Shown: in pieces, positions 44,428 to 58,400 of the stretch
How positions within the stretch are numbered: position 1 is the first letter of the stretch
How the letters are laid out: every line of letters starts with the position of its first letter
Origin: Ridgeia piscesae
Taxonomy: Eukaryota; Annelida; Polychaeta; Sabellida; Siboglinidae
Direction of reading: 5' to 3'
DNA length: 64,000 nucleotides
Assembly: GCA_025642075.2 (NCBI GenBank)
Contig: JAODUO010000048.1
Location: forward strand, 444,001 to 508,000
Notes under the pieces: generated by a model
What the model was told of the DNA's origin: nothing
The model's database searches: none
The model's input: the letters and a program-made list of their open reading frames with translations, nothing else
Translations under genes and position numbers: made by a program

Positions 44428-47400
44428 CTACTTTTGCTGCAAAACAACGAAACACAAGGGGGGTGAATGGAAAGACCCAGAAACGACCCGGTGTGAATGA
44501 GATGAACAGAGAAAACAGTGCACACGCACGGCAAGTGAAACCAAAGCCACACCAGAGCCACACATATGCATAGTGCACTAGTTAAGGCCGCTAAATCTGC
44601 TGGCAACTTATTACAGCTACACTAGCATGAGCTTATCAAATCCATCATTAAATAGAAACTATTTCCATGACACAGGTGAAAATGTCTCTGTGGCATATTG
44701 TGGTGTTGGCAGTTTTCAGAACACAAGATCATGTTTGAGGATCGAAATGTATTTTAAAGAGCAAAATCAGCCTTAGGAGCTTATAATAAGAATGTGAGTT
44801 ATTTCTTAGCGTTCATTACCGGTTTCAATATCACACAAGTATTCTCTGCCCAATATATAGTACAACTGTGGTTATGACAATTTAAGCAATTTTAGTTATG
44901 TTTAGATGTGGACAAACAATAATTTGAAACTCGTCTCTAAAGTAACATAAAATATACTGGTATCTCACTATTAGGGTCACCCTTTGGACTGGGACAAAAT
45001 TGCGTATGTTTGGCATATCATATTTGGGGTATCTGTCTTCAGTATTTCCCAACCCCGCTGTTTGCCAAGCAAAACTACCCTTGGCAGATCCCCTACGCAA
45101 AGTGCAGAAGTTAGCTGTGTCAAAGTAGTAATTGACTTTGCCAGTCGTGACTGCATTAACCGTCAGAACAGAGCAATGAGCCGTCCGCATCCTAAGCATT
45201 GCACATAGCACGAGCCACAGTTGGGTGAACTATATTAAAATTACGGTCACCTGAACTGGTGATCAGAACCACAGATCTTGTGGGTGATTTCACTGGCTCA
45301 GCTTAAATTAAGAGTTTTGCAGACTGGTCAAGGGTAATATACATAGTCACCACCACTGGCTTGTGAGGATCTCATAGGGTGACCCTAATTGTGAGGATGT
45401 TGTAGGATAACCCTAATTGAGAGGATGTCATAGGATTGTGAGGATCTCTTAGGGTGACCCTAATTGAAAAGTTTCCCTGAAATTCATTTGTTTCCATTGC
45501 TAAACAAATTCTTGGACATCCACAGTTATGGTTAGTTTATGAGCAAAAACATAAACAAATGAAAAGCAACCTAAAAGCACACAGTACGGTAGCAGAATGC
45601 AAAGAGATGGCAGTTAGTCGTCAACACACAGGTGGAAGCAAGCAAGCATCTGACACAGAAGCAGGCCACACGGGAAAGTACGAATGAACCAGAGAAGGCA
45701 TCCAAGAAGCAGCAAGGACTTCCTACACCTCATGCTGGGTACGGCAGCCATCAAGTGTAGTGCACTGTGTCGTCAACTGCCAGAGGAGTCTGTCCACACC
45801 ATGAATGTCAAACACACTTCATACAGGCATCTCACACGATGCCCTCTCATACTTGTACATTGTGTGATGGTCTATACTTTCATGTGAGTTAGATGATGTC
45901 ATAGATGCATATTCTATGATGCTCTATTTGTACACCAATCATATCCTATATGAACATTAGATGATGCCCTATTTGTACACCAATCATATCCTGTATGAAC
46001 ATTAGATGATGCTCTATTTGTACACCAATCATATCCTATATGAACATTAAATGATGCCCTATTTGTACACCAATCATATCCTATATGAACATTAGATGAT
46101 GCCCTATTTGTACACCAATCATATCCTATATGAACATTAGATGATGCTCTATTTGTACACCAATCATATCCTATATGAACATTAGATGATGCTCTATTTG
46201 TACAGTAATCATATCCTATATGAACATTAGATGATGCCCTATTTGTACACCAATCATATCCTATATGAACATTAGATGATGTTCTATTTGTACAGCAATC
46301 ATATCCTATATGAACATTAGATGATGCCCTATTTGTACACCAATCAAATCCTATATGAACATTAGATGATGCTCTATTTGTACACCAATCATATCCTATA
46401 TGAACATTAGATGATGCCCTATCAAGTACCCTCTGTGATGCCCTACATGTATGTCCTTTTCGTAACCTTAAAGTTGACAATGTCTTAGTTATATAGACTC
46501 AATGATATCCCATCTGTACACTCTAAGATGCCCAACTTGTACACAATGATGTCTTAGTTATATAGACTCAATGATATCCCATCTGTACACTCTAAGATGC
46601 CCATCTTGTACACAATGATGTCCTATTTGTACATTTGACGATGGCCACATTTTGTCACTTTTACGACACACAAAGTATACATGTTAATGATACATGTACA
46701 CTTCCTGGTAGCCTTTTCTGTACGTTCAATTACACCTTATAGTACCCTCACTGATACCCTATATGTACCTTATATAATGTACCCTCACTGATACCTAATA
46801 TTATAATGTACCTTCAATGATATCCTATAAATGTACCATCAATGGTGTCCAATATGTACCTTTTATGTTACCCTATATGTACCTATATGTACCTTCAAAC
46901 ATGATACCTTATACACAATTGTACCTCCAGTTGTGCTCTATATGTAGTTCCACTGATGCTCTATGTGTGCCTTCAATGGTCCCTTATAATTGTATGTCTG
47001 ATTATATCATACGTTGTATGAATGCCCTATTCTGGAGTACACGTCAATATACTGCCGACGTTGTGATCCCAGACACTGCAAAATTCACACGTGAAACACT
47101 GAAGACTTCTTCCTGCAGTTGCCCATGCAGCAAACATGTTTGTGATCACCACCAACATGGATGGGCACACACCATGAAGCAAGATCGTCATGCCAGTACA
47201 TGCTGGAAACCTATACACTTATTCGGTTATATAACCAGTAGATGCAGCCATGCCAGCTCATGCTCAAGACCGATACCAATGTTCACATGAGTGCATGCGA
47301 GACACCAGTACCGACTGGGTTCATATGACCAGTGAAACTAACTGACGTGTGAGAGACATGCAACATGCCAACATAGCAGCCCCTTTGTGAGAGGAGCCAG

Positions 47401-50400
47401 AATGTATTGCGAGGCGCCAACTGACTACCATATATGGTACTTAAGAGACAACATGAGCGAGATCACATCAGCATTGGAGCACAGTTCTTTACCAAATCTG
47501 CTGCTCTTCTAATATTATGTATTATATGGCAAGAGAATACAACGGAACCTTGTTATTAAGGCTACCATTGGGACTTGCCAAAAGTGACCCTAATTGCAAG
47601 GTGGTTGTATTTCCTGGTGACCATACAGCGACTATATTAGCATATCATACTACTCTGAAACCTGCCAGTTTCAGGGACAAAGGTGAACACATTGCCATCA
47701 ATGCGGCTACTGGTGCACTGGTGGAAATGTTTCTCTACTGGCTCGTATTAGTCGCCTACTGCAGAGAACACACTACACTACACACCTGGACACAACTGAC
47801 ACCACTGGACAAGTTTAGGAATCCCATCAAAACATTCTTCACAAGAATTTCTCAAGGAGATTTAACCAATCATCATTGTTTGTATATTAAACAATTAAAA
47901 TACTAAATATTAGCAATAATTTCCATTTAGGAGGTGGCCTCATAAGTACATAAAGTTATGAAAAACATGGTTTGTTATTCATACCATTTAAAATTACCAC
48001 CACATACTTGTGCAATTTGGAAAACATTTGACCCATACAACTCCCCAAACTGTGGCTAACTGACGTGACATAATTGGTTGCACTACATCCCCACATCTGT
48101 TTCCCACAAAACCGTCAATGTGCATCACAATCTGTTCCACCTGACATCAATTTATTTACCTCGCAACTCGTGGTGCCATCCATCACCACCACCCAACACA
48201 CATAAGCTGTTTTTCACTTTGCGGACTTATGCGCCACCTCTAAGATGTAAGAGAGGACACAACAGTAATACTTACACTTTCTACAATGTCCGTCTGTGGA
48301 ATCGCCTGTCCCCTAGACGAAGCCACCTGATTGGCTGCTGCTGCTGAGGCAGCCTCAGGTAAGCGAGCATGCTGCGGCTTCAGCTCCATCTGTGAGACAG
48401 TCGGTGCTGTGGGACTGCGCATGGCGGCCGTAGGACTCTTTATAGGCGACGGCGAATCTGTCAAATGCAACCCTCAAGCGTTATGTAAATAGCAAATACC
48501 AGTTGAAAATACACAGAATTTTACCCCTGAAGTATATGTACGAGAAGTTAACAACTATGACATAAATGTTGGCAACTTCCATGCATGTTGTAAACAATTC
48601 AAATTATTGTTAGTTACACGAAATATCCCCAGCTGATCAGTAGTTGGTTAACTTAGCTCTGAAGAGTCATAGAAATGTTTTTACTCGAGCAATAACTACA
48701 ATAATTTGTTTAATTTTATTAAGGTTTATCAATAAACCATCCCTGTATTTACACAGCAACATTCCTCCCCAAGTCCAAACTGTGTATGGGAAAAAACAGT
48801 CAGTACGGGGTGATCTCAAAGGGTAGCAAAGTCCAAAAATGTTTTGCATTTTGTATCGGTTCAGCAGCCTATAAACATGTCGTGTAGGACACCTGGTCTA
48901 TGCGATCCATTGCCATTACATCAGTTTGAAATCATTCGCCAGGCTGCTCCACCATATCTGTATATTTCCTTACAAAATTTGCTAATGACCAAACGAACCT
49001 CAAAAACAATGCTTAACATACTTTGGGACTTTGCTAACTTATTCAACCATGCTGTAAGAATAAGCTATAAACGTATTCATGCAACACTCATGATCACATG
49101 CTCACCAAGTGAACCAAGTTAACACATAACACAAATAACGGCAATGTAGTTATCTGAGTCTTACCTGCAAAGTGTCTCATATACACATTTTACGTAAAAA
49201 AACATTTCCAAACTTAATGTTTAGTATTAATAATTGAATTATCGTTAGTTGTGAATGAAGGCAAACCAAACGTAACATGCATTGTCATTGATCTGTTCAG
49301 GGTTTGTCTTGGTTCAGAGGAAACCATCGTATTCGTGCCATTTAACGCAAGTGTCGATACTTCTAGTCTTACAAATGGGACATGCAACAAAAGTACTACT
49401 GATTTGTTTTATGTAGTTATAGAATGGGGATATCATACTGGATATTCAAATGATCAAAGAAAAGTTACTTTGCTGCATGACTGCATGCAGTCGACTTCTT
49501 CAATTCAACTGTGTAGTGTCACTAACAGTGTAGTGTCACTAACAGTGTAGTGTCACTAACAGCCAAACCCTGAACAGGTCAACAGTTTATAGCCCAACTG
49601 TTAAAAGAACAATGTTTCTGTCAGGAGGACATAAACACAGTACTAATCAAATATATTTTCAATAATTTAGTATCAGCTCAATCATTACTACCTGGGCAAA
49701 GGAACCACAAACTGTACAAAGACTGCATTAAAAGTGTATTTTATGTTTGTTGTGCATATTAAAATGTTCATGTACACATGAGATGCCTATAGTGTGTGAT
49801 ACCTAGCTATACTTGGTACATGTGCTTGATAAATGGCTGTGTGCACCTCTTTGAACACATGAAAGCTGAGGATTGTACTAGAAATACTAGAAACACAAAC
49901 CTTACAAATAAACCTAACAAAAGCAAGCTATGATTTGATCTGATCAAAATTGGCTGCCACTCTTAAATTCTTAGATATTAATTTGATAAAAGTAGGGTTC
50001 AAACAAATGCAAACATATTAAAGAATAATTTATAATAATAATAAAGAACAGTATTTGTTTTATGCCATATCACTAGCAATAAAACCATTCAGAGGCACAT
50101 TACACTTTACAATTTATCTTACACAGTCGCAGTGTTGATAGTTTGTTGATAAGCAAAAGAAAGGCTGAATGATGAAATGTGAATTTGTCAAATTTGTATA
50201 AATTTTACTAATGTAACATTATAAGCTCAATTGGATGTTACGTTTCATGTCTACCAACATAAAATTTAATGTTGTTAGCAAGTGGGTTTCATTCGAAGTA
50301 GGGAAACAATGGCACTATTGTGTGTGTGTTTAGTATATGATTAAGCACCTTATTTTGAGTTGAAGTTTAATTAACATTTCGCAAGGCTAACACAAATATA

Positions 50401-50649
50401 ACATAAGTGTGACACAAAACCACACAACTCCATACATAACGTCCATGTCTAAAATCAGGTTCACACAAGACAACAGTGATTTCAGATTTCACATGGTACG
50501 CAACATATACCCCAAAAAATGGTGATGGATACTGGTCGCATGCAACATGGAATCTTCATCCAAACAGGACCAATCATGGCGTCACCAAGTGTGATAGAGA
50601 TCTGAACAAGAAATGTGCCACGTGCACATAAATCCATCGACATGCAAAC

Positions 50650-50705
<56 letters not shown>

Positions 50706-53700
50706 CAACAGTAGGTTAGTACAGTTAGTATGAACCAAAATTGCGTACCTAGGATATCACTAGAACAACTTGGACTAGACATGGTGAAACTAGGCGTACC
50801 CTCCGTGCACTCGGTGTGGGTGGGGGTCGATTCAGAGATGCTGAGAATAGGTGAATCGTGATGCGGTGCCAACTGGCATGCATCATTGGTTTCGCTGGTA
50901 TCACCGGTACCAGGCTGGAATGCTACAACCAGGTTCATGTCGGGTCTGCAAGAAGTGAGCGATTAACAGTGACAGATACATGCATATAACACACATACAC
51001 ACTCGTGGCTGCCGAATTGTCTAAGGAAACAGTCTGCAGTTGGGCACCAGATGGCAGCACTCACTTTCCTACAGGTGGCAGCACTTTTATTAATTTGACA
51101 CTGACTGAATTTCAACCAAAAAGCAATATGACACATTTTACTTGTCCCCGTGATATATGTCACATACAAACATACTGCCAACTGTCTTTTGTGCATCAAT
51201 AACACCCACCAAATATTACACAAATTTACACAACTACCCTTGTTTATAAAAGAATCGGTTTATTTAAGTAAACAGTTAGAACGCCAATTAATGTAAACCT
51301 AAGCAAAAATCTGTTACCATCAATGTGTCTCAATGAAGCCTTGTTCTAGAATGATAAAAGTAGAATCAAGACTGGTTTACACGAGCAAAGTTTATTCTAA
51401 AACGTTGGGTGACATAGTACACATGAACACGTGCAACAAAGATATGAGCGAGTTTTGATTGTAGGCATTGTGAATAATGCCGTCTTCAAACTGAATAGTT
51501 TAGCCAGTCTAACTTTCATTTGAAATCCTACACATTGGTCCTATGTTACAAACCATGTAATTTGCATAACATTTACAGTTTATCCAGTTTACCTGTCCAG
51601 TCTTTTTTAACACAGCTTTATATACCGACTCATGCCAGTCCCAATTAAAAGCTGTGTTGAAAGGTTGCTGTTTCAAAATGTGTTCAAACTCTCTACACAC
51701 TTTCATACAAAAAAGTGGTCACGCTAATCAGTGAAGCTAATTCTTGCAGTGCGATATTGACTGAGAAATTTATAAAAATTGTTCATGTAACCTGGCCTAT
51801 ACACTACTGGTGTCATGACCCAGCATTCTGTCACGGGAATTGTCACCTGTGCTTTCACTTGACACACCGACTGCGAAGAGATCTAGTTCTATCCCGGTTG
51901 TAAATTTATGCACGGTCTATTGATTTGAATGTATTGCTTTTGGCAAGAAAGTCCAGCAACGTCCTACGTTCCAGAACACTGAGTATGGCACAAGGGGAAT
52001 GTGCGTTTCAGATCTGGTCAACAGGCAACATCAGCTGTACGTGCAACTGGTCAGACAGTTTGACAATTTTGTACGAGTGCATTCCGCAATGTAACAATGG
52101 GGGGGGGGGTAAACTTACTGCCGCACGTTTACCGTTTCTGATGCACTTCCATTGAATGACAAACACAACTGAAACGTAGAACGTGTTGGAACGAGGACAA
52201 ATGTTACCTGTCACAAGAGCAACAACTCTTAGGCTCCCAGTCCAACGGAAAATAAATTGCTGTCATTTTAATAAATGACGAGTCACTCGCCATTATTTCC
52301 AATAGAGTTACGGAGTGTGACGATTTCAGATGCCTGTGGATATGATAACACAAATGCTTAAATCTCATAATTAACTGGTACCACGCGTTCACGGGTGTGT
52401 TTTATAGAGAGGATGTTAACTATCTTAGATAATTATAAGCCTGATTCATGGTAGGGTGTATGTGGAAAACAGATAATGGTATCTGTACATCTCTGAAATA
52501 AATGCCAACTACACTTGGATGCTTAATGCCTGAATGTTGTGTTTACCATTTGAACATTTCATCTGCACAACTTTCATCAAGTTGTGAATATACATATTTA
52601 TTCCAATATAAAGAACGATGCATATTAAATGTTAACAAAGTAAAAGACACTTTAAACCACATCTACCAAATACAAAAGTGAACACTTCAACTGTGAAAAC
52701 ATTCAAAATAAAATTATCTAAGGCATTTTTTACATATATCTAGTGTGACAGTTAAACTACCCAGTCCAACATAATGATTTTTTACTATACTAATACTAAC
52801 TATGATTTCTTTTTATGTCAAGTGCCGGGCTGGTTTTATGAAGTATACTTAAGTTATGCAATTACTTAGTGGCATGTGTTTGTGGGAAAACATGTTTGCT
52901 TACTGAAAAAAATGCGTTGTTTACTAACAAAATGATCTTAGCACTAAGAACATTCTTAGCGGCTTCAAGAAACTGGTGCCTGGATTTTAACTCATATATG
53001 TGACTTTAGGTGAAGTTTCACACGTTTTCAGTCATTACTGCCCTTAGGTCAGATGACAGGCACAAACTGCATCTATTTTGTAGGACTTGAAGCACGGGTG
53101 ACAATGTGAGATTCCGTACACACAAGACAGTGAAGTTTATAGCTGTGTGCCGTATACCGGTGTACCGTTGAACTGGTACTTTAAAACGGATTTGCAACCA
53201 GTTTTTAGAAACTGGTACTCTATATGGTATGTTACATTTCCAATGGACACTATTGAAAGGTCTTAAATATTCCATAACCATAATATAAACTTCATAAAAA
53301 ATTAATGAAAAGACTACATTCAGCAGATCCTGACTCTTTCTTTCTTTCTTTCACAATGCACAAGGTCCAGAAGAGTAGATGCACAAGTCCATCAATGTCG
53401 TTGTTCCACCAAGCCACAGTGTGGCGCCACTGTTACATACCCATACATTTCCTGCACATAGCATATGTGAACGCGACTAGAAAAATAATGTATGGTATAC
53501 CATATATGAAATATACTGTATGTACCGTGTTCTGTATAGAGACAAACTGCTCTAGTTAAGTCAAAAGTGGGACCCCAGAGATGACGTCACAAGGTAGGTA
53601 GCCATACTGAACACCGATAGCACAAACTAATGACCTTACACACACTGGCTGGAAATAACCACCAAACACATTTGGATGTTACGACTTATGTGCGTATTTC

Positions 53701-55336
53701 TTTTCCGATGAAACAGGTAAAACTTAGTTAGGTTCAACCACAAAAGTGGACAACATATTTTCCGAATGCAAACTGTTATAATAAGCGACGATATTCAGAA
53801 CGAAACCGTGGCTTCCCAAACACGAAGAAAGGTATTTGTGTTACCTTGCTGCGGCCGGTCTGTGTGACCACGTGTCAGTTTTGGTCTCTGATGCCGACTC
53901 CTGGTTGTGGTGTTCAAGGTGAGAAATGACGACCTGTTCGCTCTGAGACTTGTGACCCGGGGAGGACGTTGTGCCGTGGGAGGGAAGTAGGTCGGGTCGG
54001 TCGCCCACAGTCGCTGGGGTCACACAGGGGGAACAGGTCAACAACACACATTGACATTTGTGGTGAATTTATGGAAATACAGAAGTGGTAATTTGTCTTG
54101 ATATGCATTTTATATATAAAATTATATATATAAATCAAATTTTTTTGTTTTTTCTTATCATATTATGTTTGCTTTCAGCAAACTTCCTAAAATTACTGTT
54201 ACCATGTGTAGTCACACTCGCAGTTCACAGATAATTTTATGAAACTTCTTCTAGCTACCACTAGATGGCAACACTGTAGTCCCGCAAGTCCTAAATTGGC
54301 AATCTAGCAGTAACCGTTTGAAAAGGTTTGTAACTATTATCAAAATAACTATAAGTCCATGTTTGTAAACATAAGGATGGTTGTTATTATAAATCAGTGT
54401 TTGTAAACATTGCAAATGTGGTTGTTGTTATAAATCCATCGCGTGCACTGTGTTATAACACCTTTATTTGTACGAGGGCCTTCGGACAATAAATCACACC
54501 AAGTGAGACCGTAGTACACCCTATAGAGACACCAGTCTCAGTAAAACAGACAGAAATCATTGAAACAATGGATCATGATACCATGACATAGGTAAAAGTA
54601 AGAAACACAGGACTTTTAATCTGGACAAGAATACACATTTTAAAGAACTGATAATTAACACACTGATAATTAACACACTCTGTGCAAACAAGGAAATGTC
54701 GACAACTGCAACAGAAAGTTGACCAATGACAGAGGGACGAACCTTGCTCTCCCTCGTACGTCATATGCACTTGACTCTCCGATTCAAATTTCCCTTCATT
54801 GCGCGTTCTGCCTATTCCTACCGTACTCTTCCTCTTTATAGGAGACTGTTTCAATGCTGAAAGACAACAAAACAGGTTTGTGAAAACCACGTTGATTACG
54901 CTCATCTCTATTATTATGACTAGCACTACATGTTTAGTAGCTTGGCTCTAACCAGTCCACACACATCATGATCAAACATATCCAAACTGGACAAAATGAT
55001 AAACAATTAAAAATAACTTGAAGTGAAATATTAGTGGGAACCGTACAAGATACCATCATAAACCTCATGAAGATGTGTGTCCTTTGGCCACGAACAAGTT
55101 TGCAGCCACATACATCTTCCAAGTATGGGCTCCAAAATGTAACAGGAACCTTTAAAAAGATTATAGAGTATCCGCACTATTATTAGATTATATTGTCACA
55201 AGACTATTTTAATGTATGCACTGTTTCCTTCTTAAAGACACATCAATTTTCAAACTGTTACCAACATATATTTCAATGACAGAACATGCAATCTGCTATC
55301 TTCTAGTGGTCACTATTGACAATTACATAAACTTTG

Positions 55337-55409
<73 letters not shown>

Positions 55410-58400
55410 AGCCTATGTATTTGCATTCTATTCGCCCTATTAAGTATCCCATAACAGACTGTCCACATAAGATGATCTTCCCAAGTTCCTCTCATCTTTG
55501 AATGGCCATATGAACAGTGACAGAGTACTTGTTTGACATGGAGGGAAAATATCAGTTTTGACTCTATAGAAAGATAAGAACGCTGGTTAGTGTCAAGGGA
55601 AATGATGACAATTGTTATGGGGTGACACAGACTGCCAGTGACAGGAAATACTTGGGCAAAGACAAAACTTTGGAATACAGCTAAGGGGAATAGACTGTTG
55701 TTTATGGTGAGAACTGGGCATGAACGAAACATGAATTACAGTAGAGGATGGTGAGCGGTAATGACAGGAAGAATGTACACTGCTTGAAGGGAAGACATTG
55801 TTGTAGGAGAAAAAAGACATGCTGTGAAACTAAGATGAGACCATCCTACTGTGAGTACAACAGCAATAACACTGGCACGACGACAGTGACGGATGTGGTT
55901 AGAATGATAATAACAACTACTATTACAAAAACAAAAACAAGGCATACCGCTGAACATTTACATACAAGAAGTTACACAGACTCGTGTATATCACCACATG
56001 ACATCGTCTCTTACACATGACACAGTCAATCCACCAACAACGACAACATGAGAGAAGAGGGGAAATCATGCAGAAAATGGCTGACAACAAAGAGGAGTAA
56101 CACAAGGCACGGAGTCAAATAAAGCTTCGCTCATTGTCAGAAATGCGCACAATCAAGCAAAGCTTCACCACATACGGCCCACCACCACCGCATGCTATTG
56201 GCCCTCCCACGAATTCTTCTATTCATCGTTCTAGTCATTCACTTATTTCTGTTCTGAAGATCTGAGGTCCCGGTAGCAGGGTTGGAGGTTTAACTCAGAG
56301 GAGGAGGAGGTTTTTCAAGTTTAGTCAATCAACAACAGGTTTTTCCATTTTCCCGTGCGGGATATTTGACTTCCATTGCATAGACATAAAGTGGAAAGGA
56401 TCGTCGTCTTTTGGAGTGTCATCCAAAAGACACGGGCAAAGTGGCATGCCCAAAATTGCCTGAACGTCAAAATTGTGGTGGACAGAACTGAGCCACAGTT
56501 CTCTCAATCACACTCATTCCAAAACAGGGTGAGAACTGATATTTGTCAGGTGACAAATGGGCAGGCAAGCATACAAGACAAACGTAAAACGAGCAATACC
56601 GATGCAATGTAATCTGGAAGCAGAAACTGAAATATAAAGATGAGCAAATATAAAGGGGAGTTTGTGCGATCTGTGGGAACGACACTCGCATATTTACCTA
56701 GCTGGACTATTTTTTTAAATCGCATGTGCGGGCCTTTCGTGCATGGTTCGTCCACTGAAGACATGTAGAACACACAAGTTTGCGACATCTTAACAACGAC
56801 CACCACATCGCACTGCACCAAACATTACACTGCACATAGTGACACTGCACACTTTGGCAGGATCTTTTACTTATTTCAATTCACTGCAAATATTCAGTAC
56901 GATATGCAAAAGATCCTACATTCAATCATAGATATATCCCTTCTTTAACTGATTCTCCAATGTCAACTATAGATCAATCCATGATTTTATTCCGTATCAG
57001 GCATAGAATGATCCACCAAATCAGAATATAACGTCTTGCTAACTTCTAAGAAGACAGATATATGGTGTAATGAGAATTGTTTTGAATAACTTGCTGGGGG
57101 CCAACATTGTTGCGTAGTGTGATCTTAGAAATAGGCTATAGGAAGACGGCCACAGTAAAGCAAAGTTGCCACCATCAATGCAACCAGAAATCAAGAAGGC
57201 TCCTCCAGCGTTGCACACACATAATTAATTACATAATTCTGCGTCACAAACAGATACTTACACGATGGTATCTTTTTAAAAACTCGTTCCGCAAAGAACG
57301 TCTGGAAGCGTTGCGCGTAAAAACCTGGTCTGTGCACAGATATCGTATCCTGAAAAATATAAATGACACAATCTCAATAAATAATACACAACACGATTTC
57401 ATGTGTGCATGCACGACACGATCTCATGTGTGCATGCACAACACGATCTCATGTGTGCATACACAACACGATCTCATGTGTGCATACACAACACGATCTC
57501 ATGTGTGCATACACAACACGATCTCATGTGTGCATACACAACACAATCTCATGTGTGCATGCACAACACGATCTCATGTGTGTATACACAACACGGTCTC
57601 ATGTGTGCATACACAACACGATCTCATGTGTGCATACACAACACGATCTCATGTGTGCATGCACAACACGATCTCATGTGTGCATACACAACACAATCTC
57701 ATGTGTGCATACACAACACGATCTCATGTGTGCATACACAACACGGTCTCATGTGTGCATACACAACACGATCTCATGTGTGCATACACAACACAATCTC
57801 ATGTGTGCATGCACAACACGATCTCATGTGTGTATACACAACACGGTCTCATGTGTGCATGCACAACACGATCTCATGTGTGCATACACAACACGATCTC
57901 ATGTGTGCATACACAACACGATCTCATGTGTGCATACACAACACGATCTCATGTATGCATACACAACACGATCTCATGTGTGCATACACAACACGATATC
58001 ATGTGTGCATACACAACACAATCTCATGTGCGCAAATAGAACTATACTGTACATGGGCCATTGATTGTGGGTATAAATGCAACTAACTATGTGTACAAAT
58101 GTAATTTAACAAGTTAACAACAAAACTTCATGTCTTTAAGGCTACAGTTTCAGATGATTTTACCACTGTAGTGAGTTGATTCCAGATTTTTGGTGCAGCT
58201 ACAGGGAAAGCACATTGATGTGCTTAGAGTTAGGAGCGAAAACATCTGATCAAAGTGTCCTGGGGACACCAGAAATATGCAGGAGTCTAACTAAATAAGA
58301 ATGCTGCCGAGCAGACAGGGCATGGTGTGTAATTGTAGCTAATTGAAATGTAAGCAAGGAAACATGTGAGTGAACGTACGCCTTCGTGTAGCATTGACTT

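Noticed and set aside
44082..44606. 174- and 152-codon minus-strand ORFs
   Set aside because: Cys/Val-rich, low-complexity readings of a pyrimidine tract and the region after it, with no family resemblance. They are noted only in connection with the PIP5K1 terminal exon.
45914..46480. 188-codon minus-strand ORF with [12 protein letters not shown] repeats
   Set aside because: A product of the 42-bp minisatellite. There is no start context, domain or splice evidence.
53336..53353. CTTT repeat
   Set aside because: Too short to be notable.
57107..58086. Longest ORFs of the window (310, 227 and 219 codons, + strand)
   Set aside because: All three frames are open because a 25-bp unit without stops is repeated; the protein is a pure repeat and lies in a PIP5K1 intron on the opposite strand.
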